Source of the DNA: Teratosphaeria epicoccoides
Taxonomy: Eukaryota; Ascomycota; Dothideomycetes; Mycosphaerellales; Teratosphaeriaceae
NCBI GenBank assembly: GCA_021401465.1
Contig: JADDMT010000060.1
Location: 1 to 64,000, forward strand
Reading direction: 5' to 3'
Length of the DNA: 64,000 nt
A program made the translations under genes and the position numbers. The notes below the pieces were generated by a model. That model made no database searches. It worked only from the letters and a program-made list of their open reading frames with translations, and was not told the DNA's origin. Each line of letters starts with the position of its first letter. Within the stretch, counting starts at the first letter, position 1. Of the stretch, positions 9,258 to 20,072 are shown piece by piece.

Positions 9258-11149
9258 TTTGAAGGAGATATGTAGTTGGCGCGTCGATGAGGTTGGCTTC
9301 GCGGGATCGATCAAGGTGTTACAATCGAGCTTGTTGGAAGATGCTGAAAACACTGAGGTAATGGTTGCCAAATGCTGCCATGTGAAGTGGGCTTTGAGGT
9401 AAAATGGGGAACGAGTGCCACACCGAGTGCCAGATTCTCGCCATGCAACGCTTCCACGGCCATTCATTCGTATTTGATAGCATCTTCAAGATTCATACCG
9501 TAACGGACGCATGAATTGCGATCTCGAAGGCGCACGCCTTTCTGATATGCTGCTGGCACAATAATACATCTCACGGCAGAAGATCACTCCCTCCTTGGCG
9601 TTCTTCTCGAGCCGTCTTGTTGATGCCGTGCGCAGGTGCTTGCCGTATTCACTCATTGACAAGGTGGACCGCCATCATGTTGAACAACCTCTTATGGTCA
9701 ACGGCTGTCCTAAATGTCTCTTTCGATGGAAAAGCCTACTTTCTTGTGTGTGGCAATTCGAACAGATCCTAACGTTGGAATATCGCCGACCATCTGTCAA
9801 GGCAGAATGAGTAATGAGCTCCCTTCGCTCATCACTCATTCAATTGCATTTTGAAAATGAACGGTCTTTTCGCCTTTGCCAGGGCATTTCACGAGATGTG
9901 CAGGACGTCAAAGATGGCCGGCTCAATCTCTGCCATCTGGCTGCCCGGGCTGACCGTGCTCGAACGATGTATGGATCCCGCGAGATAAAGGCATGGCGAT
10001 GTGAGTTGTATTGGGAAAGATGTAAACAATGGCAACCGTCCGAAGTAGGAAGGAGCTTCGTCAGCGGAAAATCTCAGCAGCTGCCCCCAAGTAATTCTAC
10101 ATATACGTAATACTTCGGGCATCCTGCGTCTCAAGATTGTTTGTCCACGTGCAATTCACCTCAACTTCAATAGAATGACCTGGGACGTCAAGCGGCCTCG
10201 CCTCAAGAGTGAAACATGTCGATATTCGATTGTCATGGACAGCGCTTATGCAGGCATACCGTCGCTTCTGCGGGAGCTCATCGTTTGTTTCACATTCCCA
10301 CGCGAGCACGATAGCGCGCTCCATATCGTGGCATAGCACAGTCGTGACGATCCGGATCACGACTTCGGCCAGCCTGCGACGGTTACACGGCTTTGATCGA
10401 CTTGTCATCCACCTCATCATTCGACAGACCTGGGGCGGCTGTTTGATCTGGTGACCCATCGCGGAGTTCTGCTCAAATACAGACTCGGCCGGGACATCGA
10501 CTCGCACGACATTGCACACCAATCATGCCCGCGCACTTGAGGTGGAAGACTGCTCTCGTTGGGCCGAGGAGCGTATTACTGCAAAATACAGTCGTTTATT
10601 AGCTTCTGAAAGAAAAGGCGCACTTAGCCATCTGACCACTTCACCGCTCGAATTGCTAGCCAATTGGCCCGCAGCTGATCTCCAGCATACAGATTGTCAG
10701 CCGGAGAAGGCGATGACGGGGTCCACCATAAGGTCCACTGCCGAATGCGACAACAAGACCGACTTCACATTGCTCGGTATGAAAAAGGGCGGTCTTGCTC
10801 CACCTGCAGCTTTGTCTAGATGGTCTCCATCCAGGAGTATGCATACGGCAGACTTCTTACCAATGAAACAGCCTGGTGTTCACCGTGTTAATCAACATGA
10901 GAATGCTCTTATCTAGGAACTCGCCTCAGCATGCTTTCCGATCCCATGGCCTGAGTAGACTGGCAAATGTGCTTGGCGTCCATGATGCTCGTCTTTCGCG
11001 GTCGCCCGGGCACGAAGCCTTCCCAGCATATAATAGAGCCCTAGGAGCGTCGTCGGACAGGTCTTCAATCCATCAAGCCACACCCTCTCTCAACAGCTCT
11101 TTCTGGCCAAAGGCCATAGTCATTCGCTCCACACTCTCTTCATTTCAGG
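9258..11149. other. 1.9-kb gap before the polygalacturonase
   Basis: Short frames exist on both strands. One plus-strand stretch near 10180-10400 looks weakly protein-like but has stops and no domain, so no gene is called. The right end is the promoter of the polygalacturonase; an AT-rich TATAATAG-like sequence lies near 11030, about 120 bp upstream of the start codon. Confidence 0.4.
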
Positions 11150-12710
11150 ATGCATTATGTTCAAGCTTTCTTCGCCGCAGCTGTGCTGCCGGCTGTCCTG
11201 GCCTGCGTAGACTCAGAGACGCACGCATGCGCGAGTGCTTTCCACGCCAACTTAGCTTCTGCCCGGGAGTTCTGCGCAACCTACACTGCTGCTTCAAATG
11301 CCAGTGTGCCGTCTCTTTCCAACTCTGCCTGCGATGGTAACGCAAAGAGCTTGTCTAAGGAGTGCACCTGCCATGCTACTGGTAGCGTAGCTGTGAGTCC
11401 CACCGTTGCTTCCTTCCGTTAACGTCGTAGAATGACGGTAGATGCAGGCACCCACGACGACTACCGCGCCAGTGAATACCTTCGCGAACGCGACGAGTGG
11501 CAGCCCCTCTACCTTTGTGACAGCCACCAGCGCAATCGCCGTTTCTTTTGTGCCCTCTGCCGCATCTGGTCCCGGCAACTACTCTACGGCTTACTTGACT
11601 ACGACTGCTATCAAGGCTGCTGCTACCGGCACTGGTGGCACTAAGATTACTTCCTTGGCCGGTGGCTCTGGCGTTGGAGGCACAACATGCACCGTCACCG
11701 AGCTGGCTGACGTGACTGCGTCCCTCGGCTCTTGCTCCAATGTTGTCATGAGCGGTATCTCCATCCCAGCTTCCAGCACTTTGTCTGTAACAGTCTCTAG
11801 CCACGCCGCCCTGCTTTTTGCAGGCACCATGACCGTCGCTTACACTCCCGACGCTGACTACACCCCAATCGTCCTCAAGGGCACAGGTGCTAAGGTCGCT
11901 GGTCTGGCGGGTGCTGTAATCGACGGCAGCGGTGCGGACTATTGGGACGGTGAGGGCTCAAATGGAGGCACAGACAAGCCCGATCATTTCATCAAAATAG
12001 GCATGGAAGACAGCTCCTTCAGCGACATCACAATCCAGAACTGGCCAACGCACTTATTCGAAATCACCGGCTCCATCAACATGGAGATGTACAACCTAAT
12101 CCTCGACAACAGCGCGGGTGATGAGGAAGACAGCGATGGCGATGCGCTTGGCCACAACACCGATGCCTTTGATGTCTCCAGCACTGATGGCCTTTACGTC
12201 CACGACGCCACGGTCTACAACCAAGACGACTGCACCGCCGTCAACTCTGGCTCGAACATGGTCTTCGAGAACCTCTACTGCTCTGGTGGCCACGGGCTGT
12301 CCATCGGCAGCATCAAAAGCGACGTCACCGTCTCAAACGTCACATTTAGAGACAGCTCGGTCATCAACAGCGCGAACGGATGCCGTATCAAGACAGTTGC
12401 CGATGCTACGGACTCGTCTGTCAGCGACATCACTTACTCGAACATCTACCTCAGCGGTATTACCGACTACGCCATCGACGTGCAGCAGGACTATGAGAAC
12501 GGTGGCTCCACCGGCGACCCAGGGGGCAGCATCACCATCTCTGGTGTCACCTTTGAAGACATCACCGGATCAGTCTCGGGTGATGATGCTTACCAGTACT
12601 ACATCCTTTGCGGGTCTACCTCCAGCTGCTCTGACTTCGCGTGGTCTGGGGTTGATATCTCTGGCGGCCAGACCGAGTGCTCTCCTGATGGTGATGAGTG
12701 TCCCTCCTAA
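11150..12710 (+). CDS. Secreted polygalacturonase (GH28) with Cys-rich N-terminal extension
   Basis: Two exons, 11150-11392 and 11448-12710, are split by a 55-bp intron (GTGAGT...GCAG, phase 0), giving 501 residues. Residues 1-19 form a signal peptide. A Cys-rich segment (about 20-75) and a Thr/Ser/Ala-rich linker precede the parallel beta-helix domain. Active-site motifs are all present: NTDAFD (about 318), QDDC (about 340), GHGLSIGS (about 362) and RIK (about 394). These are the three catalytic Asp, the His and the substrate-binding Arg/Lys of inverting polygalacturonases. Family members hydrolyse alpha-1,4-galacturonan of plant cell walls outside the cell. Typical endo-enzymes have 360-380 residues, so the added N-terminus is unusual. 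QDDC and intact neighbours argue for an active enzyme; endo versus exo action is not decided. Confidence 0.9.
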
Positions 12711-13218
12711 TTTGTTCTTCGCGGATCGATCATCCATACACGCTTTTGTGCAGTAGTAGATCTTCTGTTGTATATTTACAATGCCCGAGTCCGACCATGG
12801 GTCCACCGTTGCTCCACGTCGCCAGGCTCAAGAAAGAGGATGAGAGGTTCGCTCCAGAAGTCCGGCTCAGTTTCTTTCAGGAAGATGAGGAGCTCGAGAT
12901 GCTGGTGGACGAGTCTCCACCTGCTCCGCCGTGACGCGAGATCAAGAGTGTAAAACAAGGTGGTGACCACGGAGGGAGGAGGAGCGTTCGCGGACCGTCG
13001 AGGTCGTCGGATGTGTCTACTGGAAGAACAGTGGTCCTCGAAACGATGACGGCATGCTGTACAGTGAATTATACGAACACGAGCTCCGTACTTGACATTC
13101 GTCGTCAATCATGTCTCCTCCGACTGTGCAGCGATTACAACTCCTGTTTGTGAAACCCTCAAACCCTGCCTCATGACCCTACGGTCGTGGTGGCGGGCAA
13201 TGACACCTGAGCTTACCC
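12711..13218. other. Convergent 3' intergenic region
   Basis: Lies between the 3' ends of the polygalacturonase and the gene on the minus strand. A 44-codon frame from the ATG near 12799 is acidic and protein-like, but it overlaps a probable 3' UTR and has no other support. Confidence 0.4.
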
Positions 13219-16139
13219 CTACCACTGATTCTTGCCGCCTTGAAATCCCATCTCCCTCCTCGAATTCTGCTCGACCAGAGGAGCATGCCTGACGTAGCCT
13301 CTGTTGTTGAAGCCAACACCGTCAATCTCTGAGACTACCTTCTCAGCAATGTCGGAAATCTCCTTTGCATCTTCAAGCCCCTCGATTCTGGCCTCGAACC
13401 ACAAGCGATGCGCCTCAGTCATGCTGTCTCTCGATTGCAGGACTGTGAGTTCAAGATTGGCGTCTGGCTCACCAAGTGACTGAATGAACATATCTTGCAC
13501 CTCAGTGACAATGAATCTGCCACGGCCCGGGAGGTCACGGGACCATTCGCGCTTGGCGTATACTCGCTCAATTGTGAGGTAGTCGATCGGGACCTTTGCG
13601 ATGAAGCTGGGTGAGGTCGGCCTGCCGGTTTCTTCGCCTCCACAGCAACTCATGCTTTGCAGGAAGTCGTCAAAGTGGTCAGGTACCTGACTCGCATCGA
13701 CACCATCAGCTTCAATGACTTTGAGGACAGCATCCCAGATCCTGATCGGGAAATGCATAGCGATCATGCCGACGACATCATCATCGCGTAGGACTGCAAC
13801 GGTGCGAAGTGGCTCGCAGCTGACTGAGACCCTCGTTTGGATACCCGCAGTGTCCTTGACGTGTATCTCATAGAATGTCTGCCCCGTGATTGCGGCCTGA
13901 TTCTGGAAGAGATTCAACATGAAGCGCGCATCTGCCAGTCGAGAAGTCATGGCCGGGATGAAGTGAAGACCATCGGCTCCGACCTTGGACGCAAGTTCTG
14001 CGGCTGCGCCAACGCCAAGCATTCCCCTGCGATCTTCGACCATGCTGAGCATCTGACCGAAATGCATCTCGAGGACAACAGACGGACAGGTCTGCTTCAA
14101 ATCAGCCAAGAATTTTGCGATCCGGTCGATAATTGTCGGCGCTGGCTGCGCAACGACTGGCGCTGGTGTCTTCGCGGGTCGTGGCAGTGGTGGCGGACTT
14201 GGCACAGGCAATTGCGCCTTCGCGCCTGCAGCCTTGCCCATGGAACGACCTTTGCTTTTCTTCTTTTGTGCCTTTTGGCGCATTGTGAATCGCTTTGACG
14301 AGCCTTTCGGGACAGATGATGGCTCTATGCGCTCAACAAGGTCATCGTCGTCCCCCAGAGTATCGTGGACGGTCCTACGTCAGAGTCAGACTCGGTCAGT
14401 CGTTGTCTTGGTGGGCATTATGCCGTGATGCAGTGAGTGAAGCGGATGAGACGCCGATTGACTTGACAGCAAGGTCAGAGGTAGAAAGAAATCTACTTAC
14501 TTGTGTCCGGACGGAGCAGCCATTGGCGCAAATGGTTGCGCTGGCGGCAGTTGTACCTTCGTCGTGCCAGGAGCTGCGACATCGATAAGCGCAGCGCCTT
14601 TCGGCGGGCGGTTCTGCACAATGCGCCTGGCCCACGGCGGTTGTCCAGCGACCTGAGGAGCATCATCTTGGTAGCTTCGAATGGTCGCCTCGGAGACATC
14701 GCCACTCAGCGCGCTCGTCGACGTCGGGTTCTGATGCTGCCATTCTGCCATAATTCTGGGATCCGCTTGTACCGTGCCGTTGCGATATGTGGCCCACTGT
14801 GGCCCATAGGAAGCAAAGTCTTCGCGTCCACCAAACTCAGAACCGGTGCTGGGAAATGGACGTTGGCCGCGCTGGAGCGGCGTTTGCATAGGCTCTTTAT
14901 CCGGTATCCTCCTCCTTGCGGATCTTGACTGCAAGCCGATCTGATCCGGCTCGTGCCTGATTTTTGACTGCGACTGTGACACCGATCGTGAGTGCGACGG
15001 TTTTGAAGATGGCTCAGCTTGCAGGAGGTGCTTGAAGGATTGCTTTGTACCAGCAGCACCTATCGAGTTCGAGGAAGACGACTCTTGATCAGAATCTTCA
15101 GAGTCGGAGTCACCAGCGACCGTACGACGAATGAGCGAGCTGAAGCCAGCCCCAGCGTCGACCGGTTCTTTCTCGTCGCTCTCGCTCTCGCTTGCGCTGT
15201 CGCTGTCACTGGCATGCTGAATGTTTGGACCGCCTGCTGGCACGCGAAGCCTTCCGAGTGCAGGATTCTGGTGGCTTCGATCTGCGACTATCATTCTCCG
15301 AACTTCTTTTGGCACAATCCGCTGTGCCTCCTCTGGGTCACCCTGCTCGATCTGACCCAGACCCTGCAGCCACTGACTGGTGGACACTGCAGTCCCTGCG
15401 TGCCGCCACGGCGTGATGGTGAACGGCTGCTCCTGTAATTTGGCAGTACCTTCGAGGCGGGCGAAGGGCGCCATGTCGAGCAGTGCTGTCTCCTCGTTCG
15501 TGCTGAGTGCCGAAAGTGGCTGACCCACCCGGCCATTGAACAGCCACTCACTGGCAGTCACGGAGCGTAATGTCGATCCATTCTCCATGTACCTCTTGCG
15601 TGTCATTGCCCGAGGGGTCAGTGTGCGCTCGGAGAGGCCTTGGGGCAACGCGTCCAAGGTAAAGAAGCGCAAAGAGACTGCACCCTCCGCATTGACGACA
15701 TGGAGCATCTTGGAGAGCCGCGGCGCTTCTCCAAGCAGCAGCTCGTCGCTCCCCTCCGGCTCTCGATACTTCAGAGGCTCATCATCCACCTCGACATCGC
15801 ACGAGCTCTCGGGGAAGCGCGTGATCTCCGGTGGTGTCTGCATCCGTGAATCAGCGTGCACCAGGCAGCGATGGCGGGTGTCTCACTCACCTCTGACTCG
15901 GCTGCAACTCGCAAAGCCTCAGTTATGTAGGAGGAGATGATTTCGGACAGCGTTTCATCCGCGTGTGGTCCAATGGGTCCAGGCGGGCAGACGAGGGTGA
16001 AGCAATGGTCGTCGGCGCTGTATGTGCATCTTGCTGCTGAGTCCCGGATCTTGGCGTTGAAGCGCTTGATGACCTCCTGCCGCGCAGCATTGCTGAACTC
16101 ATACAGCGTAGCGTGGAAGTACTGTGCGTCGCCTGCCAT
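13219..16139 (-). CDS. Large three-exon protein of unknown function, 913 aa
   Basis: Exon 1 is 16139-15891, exon 2 is 15837-14501 and exon 3 is 14374-13219. Introns are 53 bp (GTGAGT...GCAG) and 126 bp (GTAAGT...GTAG), and the joined frame is exact. Residues 1-83 form a compact N-terminal module (QYFHATLYEF, then CTYSADDHCFTLVCPPG). The middle has a conserved-looking stretch around LSKMLHVVNAEG and MTRKRYMENGS, then an acidic Ser-rich region (SDSDSASESESDEKE). A disordered Ser/Gln part and a basic segment (RQKAQKKKSKGR) follow. The C-terminal 280 residues look globular (FYEIHVKDTAGIQTRVSVSC, then FDDFLQSMSCCGGEE). I do not recognise a family. The acidic plus basic low-complexity pattern is common in nuclear proteins, but that is only inference. 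It could be two genes, although the splice sites join them well. Confidence 0.7.
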
Positions 16140-16660
16140 GGTCCGTCGTGCGTGAGATGTTGTCCAGACCCGAGCGATGCGGCAAGTTTGACTTCATCAA
16201 TTGCACGTGCAGGCGGCCTCGTCATCGGGAGGTCAATCGGGGATGATCGGCGATAAGCAGACGTAGATGGAAGGAGCGCTTCGTTCAACATCCCACGCTC
16301 GTGCCTTCCGAACCCACATGTGACGAGGTATTCCCATTACATGTAGTCGTCTCTGGCAAGCACGTGCCGGCTGGCTGCTTCGGTCAAACACGTCGGGGAG
16401 AGGAAAGAGAAGAAAAGCTGCTCAGCCAACATTATCATCATGTCCGGTCATGTCGCCTCAATGTTCTGCCGGTAGCTGCCACCAAGTCCGGTGTCCCTCC
16501 TTCCGCATCCTGCGCGATGCGTAATGCATCTGGATCCTCCGTGGTCTCGTGACGCCACGACGCCGGCCCATGATCGCTGATATCATACAACACATTTTCT
16601 TGTACACCATCTACCTAGACTCGTGTTGGTCGCCATGAGGCGGTTTCAACGCTCCCTTGC
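16140..16660. other. Intergenic, promoter of the 913-aa gene and 3' end of COA3
   Basis: No supported reading frame. Both flanking genes are on the minus strand, so this holds the 3' UTR of COA3 and the promoter of the next gene. Confidence 0.5.
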
Positions 16661-17043
16661 TCATTGCTCCGCACTTCCCGCACTCTTGACCGTACTCATA
16701 TGTGGCGCGTTGCCCGGCTGGACAGGGGCATCGGGGATGGGGACATCAGAGAAGTCGTCCTGGCCGATTGCGCGGATAGTCCATGCGTCTGCCACCAAGT
16801 CACCTCCCCGCACAAGACTGGAATCGTGATGTCGCTTTGAGAACTTACAAACACCCGCGACGAAGGCAGTGAGGGCGACACCGCTCAAAGCATTTTTGAC
16901 GAGGTATGGCGCCCGGGCTCGGTAGAGAGAGGCGCCGGGACGATTGAGGGAGTCGTAGTAGGACGAGTGGGGGACGCTGAGATGTGTCGGTATCTGAGCA
17001 CAAAGACGCTTCCCTTTTGAGCTTACCGTCTGCCGAGTACCAT
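16661..17043 (-). CDS. COA3: Cytochrome c oxidase assembly factor COA3
   Basis: Three exons: 17043-17027, 16976-16849 and 16788-16661. Introns are 50 bp (GTAAGC...TCAG) and 60 bp (GTAAGT...GCAG). The 90-residue product has the Coa3/CCDC56 pattern: an N-terminal matrix segment with SSYYDSLNRPGASLYRARAP, then YLVKN, then one transmembrane helix (about residues 39-52), then TIRAIGQDDFSDVPIPD and a short tail. Coa3 is a mitochondrial inner-membrane protein. With Cox14 it binds newly made Cox1 and feeds back on COX1 translation through Mss51 in yeast. Length matches the family (about 85-110). The very short first exon (17 nt) makes gene finders likely to miss or mis-start it. It is divergent from PTA1 across about 700 bp. 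Confidence 0.82.
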
Positions 17044-17756
17044 ATTGAGAATATTAATGGCAACTTGAAACTTTGTGGAGGATGATGACCCGACGCTTTC
17101 ATGCGTGATCCAAGGATCGTATACTCGACTTGCGCGTGCGCGGGACGTGCCGTGCCCGGCCAGCCGTGCCGCTCGCAATGCCGGTCTAGCGCCTCGGCTG
17201 GACCCGTTTGCCCGGAGCTGAACCGTGGATCATCGATGAAGGTCAGACAACCCAAGGACCTCTCTTCCCACACCACCACCACCATCTCCACCACCACCAC
17301 CCTCTTCATCACACAGCGCTCTCGGCCGCTTCATCGACAATTCGAGCCCTCATAGTGCCCATTGCGACCGTCTTTGCCGTCCGTCCGGCGTTGACGGCGT
17401 CGCCTGCGTTATCGCACTCGCGTCTTCCCTCACCCGGCATTGTAGATAGCTGCTCTTTCGTCCGTGACTGACGGACGAGATCGCTTCCTTGCTTTCGCGC
17501 CTTGAATGACTGTGCTTCTTCACCACCCTTGCCATTGGCGAAGAGTGGCTGCAGACGGCCCCGGCGGCGGCACCAGCAAGGAGTAGGAGGATTCGGTGGG
17601 ACGCGCGCATGTGAAGGTGATCTGAGCGTAAACATCTACAGCTTCGCAACAAAGATCGGCATTGGGCAGCCCAGAAGGGCAGGAGCGGAACACAAAGGGT
17701 ATCGCAGACACGGCGCGCAGGGCATGCTCGTCCCGTGAGGCATCCGTTTGCGCACC
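17044..17756. promoter_or_regulatory. Divergent promoter region COA3 / PTA1
   Basis: A 0.7-kb stretch between two divergently transcribed genes. It contains a CAC-rich low-complexity run at about 17268-17302 (CACCACCACCACCATCTCCACC...), in the COA3 leader or promoter. No TATA box is obvious. No protein-coding frame is convincing. Confidence 0.45.
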
Positions 17757-20072
17757 ATGGCGGACATTGCGGCCACTCTGGCCAACCTGAAACAAGCCCG
17801 CGCAATATGCCTGGAGAAACCAGACGTATATGCCCAAGTCGTCCCAGGTATCTTGCGCGTGATAGGTCCTGCAGGTCCGCTTGAGCTGCGGCGCTGGGGC
17901 TCTGACTTCCTTGCCGAAACATTTGCCAGTCCAGTGTTGAGCGCGGACAAGAAGCAAGACCTCAGCACGCAAGTCCTCCAGACCATCCTGGGTTACTTTG
18001 AGCGGCAGCCAGAAGAGGACCGGACTGTCGTCAAGTCGGCAGTCCAGTGCGCAGCCAGTATATATCCGCTGATCTTCCGACACATCGTCAACAACCCAGC
18101 CAATATCTCGACATGGACCAAGATGACCAACATCAAACAGAGCATCCTCAAGCGTATGGACAGTGCGCCAGCAGCTGTCAGGATATGCTGCATCAAGTTC
18201 GTTTCTCGCGTGGTGCAAGTGCAGACACCAGGCGTGATCGCGGATCCTAGGAGGCCGGAGCAGAACGAGATCAGTCTAGCACTCGTCCCGAGAGACCATG
18301 CCGTGGTACCGCCAAGCAATCTCGAGGCGGAGGCGAGTGGGTTGTTGGATCGGCTGTTGGGGGTGCTGCAAGACAACGAGACTGATGCATTAGTGGTGAC
18401 GGCTACACTAAATAGTCTGTCGAGTTTGGTGCACAGGCGGGCGAGCATCATGGTCAAGATCATGACGACGGTGCTTAATTTTGATCCCTTGATGTTGTCG
18501 CGTCAGCATGCGTTGAAGGGCAAGGACAAACTGGCCATTCGCTCGATGACGAAGACGACGATGTTGTTTCTCATGAACGTGTTGAAGCGTAATCCGCAGC
18601 AGCAACTGGCAGAGAGGCTGCATCGCCGCGTTGAACAGTTGAAGCACAGTCTTGTCGATGCTTTAGCAGGAGGTGGTGCAGGCAAGCGGAAAGCTGCCGA
18701 GCAGGGACCTGACGAGCCCAACGACGGATTTGACGACGCTAAGCGGAGGCGTGTGGACCAGCGAGTCAGCGCAGGCACCCAACCACCACCACCACCTCCT
18801 CCTCCACCACCACCACATCAGCATACGAACATGGCGCAGACACAGCAGCACCCGCCGCTTCCACCAGGCCGTGGACCGTTCCCAGTTGCTCAAGTGTTCA
18901 ATCTGAACGCAGAGCCTGGCGCGGCAGGATTCGACGTGACGATGCTCCCATCGAACATCATGCAGCAGCTCATGACACCGCTCTTGCAATCTATCGAGCC
19001 GCAGAAGTTCGATGCCGCGCTGAACGCTGTGCGCTCCCGTCTGCTCGACATCGATGCACGCCAGAGGGAACCACTGAACATCAGCATGCAGGCGGGCGAC
19101 GAAGACGACGAATACGACCCAGCGTCTGCTTTTTTAGCTAGAGCAGCTGCGCCTGGCGCGGACGGGGCAGCTGCCGCTTCTGAGGCCGCGCTGAGCAACC
19201 TGCTCAAGCTGGAGCAGCTGACGACCGAGCAGAGCGCTGAGGTCATGAAAACGCTGGTGGGCAGGTACTTCGAGGAGCTCAATCGCCTCGACCAGAAGGA
19301 GCGTCAAGAGACAGGATCAGCCGCCAAATTCGCCAAGGCAGAGTTCGACCTCTATACGGGCTACAACAGAAATTGGTACCGCAACCTCCTCATCCGCATC
19401 GCGACCAAGGGCAGTCAGCCATGGTTCCACTACGAGCAAGCTTGCGAACGCGTCAGGAAGGGACTGGATGCGACAAACAACAACGAGCCATACCAGCTGC
19501 ACTTCGAGATCCGCGACCGCCTCCTCGAGTTCATCATGGCAGATTGGAAGCACCGCCTGCTCGAGGATGGCATGCAATGGTTCAGCATGGAATACCTTTA
19601 CGAAGTCGAAGAGTATCAAGCCACGCACCACGGCGACCCCACCACCCTCGGCACCTCCCTCCTCCCCAACCTCGAGGACAAATTCCCCGCGCACCTGACC
19701 AACCCCTTCAAAGTCAGAAAACCTAAGCCGCAATCCGCCCTCGACACGCCCCTCTACACCAAGTACACGCTCGCATGCCTCGATCAGCTGATACTGTACG
19801 CCGACATGAGCCCCGCGAACTTGAAGACCATGATCCGCTTTTTCTCCGATTTGCCGAAAGTCTGGCCGGTGCATGTGCAGCGGATTCGAAGGGTGGCGGA
19901 GGACCCGGATCGCGTGAAGATGGCGCAGCAGGTGTTGTTATTTTTGGTACAGCGATCGGCGATGGCGGGGCCGATGGCGGTGGATGTGGCGGAGGAGATC
20001 TGGAGGGAGGTCGAGGAGGCGAAGAAGGCGATGGAGTTGGTGTTGCGGTGTGGAGGGAGGGTGGTTGAGTGA
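17757..20072 (+). CDS. PTA1: Pta1/symplekin, mRNA cleavage and polyadenylation factor subunit
   Basis: A single exon of 771 residues from the ATG at 17757, whose context (CACCATGG) is better than the in-frame ATG at 17748. The N-terminal 330 residues are helical repeat-like and match the symplekin/Pta1 N-terminal region: LRVIGPAGPLELRRWGSDFL, KSAVQCAASIYPLIFRHIV and KFVSRVVQVQTPG. A basic KRRRVDQ-type segment, a run of about 11 Pro (near residue 350) and a Gln/Pro-rich linker follow, then a helical C-terminal half. Symplekin scaffolds the cleavage and polyadenylation factor in the nucleus, holding Ssu72 and the endonuclease module. Residue patterns and order agree with filamentous-fungal Pta1. 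No oddity is seen apart from the long Pro run. It is divergent from COA3. Confidence 0.88.
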   Translation: MADIAATLANLKQARAICLEKPDVYAQVVPGILRVIGPAGPLELRRWGSDFLAETFASPVLSADKKQDLSTQVLQTILGYFERQPEEDRTVVKSAVQCAASIYPLIFRHIVNNPANISTWTKMTNIKQSILKRMDSAPAAVRICCIKFVSRVVQVQTPGVIADPRRPEQNEISLALVPRDHAVVPPSNLEAEASGLLDRLLGVLQDNETDALVVTATLNSLSSLVHRRASIMVKIMTTVLNFDPLMLSRQHALKGKDKLAIRSMTKTTMLFLMNVLKRNPQQQLAERLHRRVEQLKHSLVDALAGGGAGKRKAAEQGPDEPNDGFDDAKRRRVDQRVSAGTQPPPPPPPPPPPHQHTNMAQTQQHPPLPPGRGPFPVAQVFNLNAEPGAAGFDVTMLPSNIMQQLMTPLLQSIEPQKFDAALNAVRSRLLDIDARQREPLNISMQAGDEDDEYDPASAFLARAAAPGADGAAAASEAALSNLLKLEQLTTEQSAEVMKTLVGRYFEELNRLDQKERQETGSAAKFAKAEFDLYTGYNRNWYRNLLIRIATKGSQPWFHYEQACERVRKGLDATNNNEPYQLHFEIRDRLLEFIMADWKHRLLEDGMQWFSMEYLYEVEEYQATHHGDPTTLGTSLLPNLEDKFPAHLTNPFKVRKPKPQSALDTPLYTKYTLACLDQLILYADMSPANLKTMIRFFSDLPKVWPVHVQRIRRVAEDPDRVKMAQQVLLFLVQRSAMAGPMAVDVAEEIWREVEEAKKAMELVLRCGGRVVE

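Noticed and set aside
10097..10522. Frames on both strands near 10.1-10.5 kb
   Set aside because: Mildly protein-like but with stops on the better strand, no domain and no matching splice sites.
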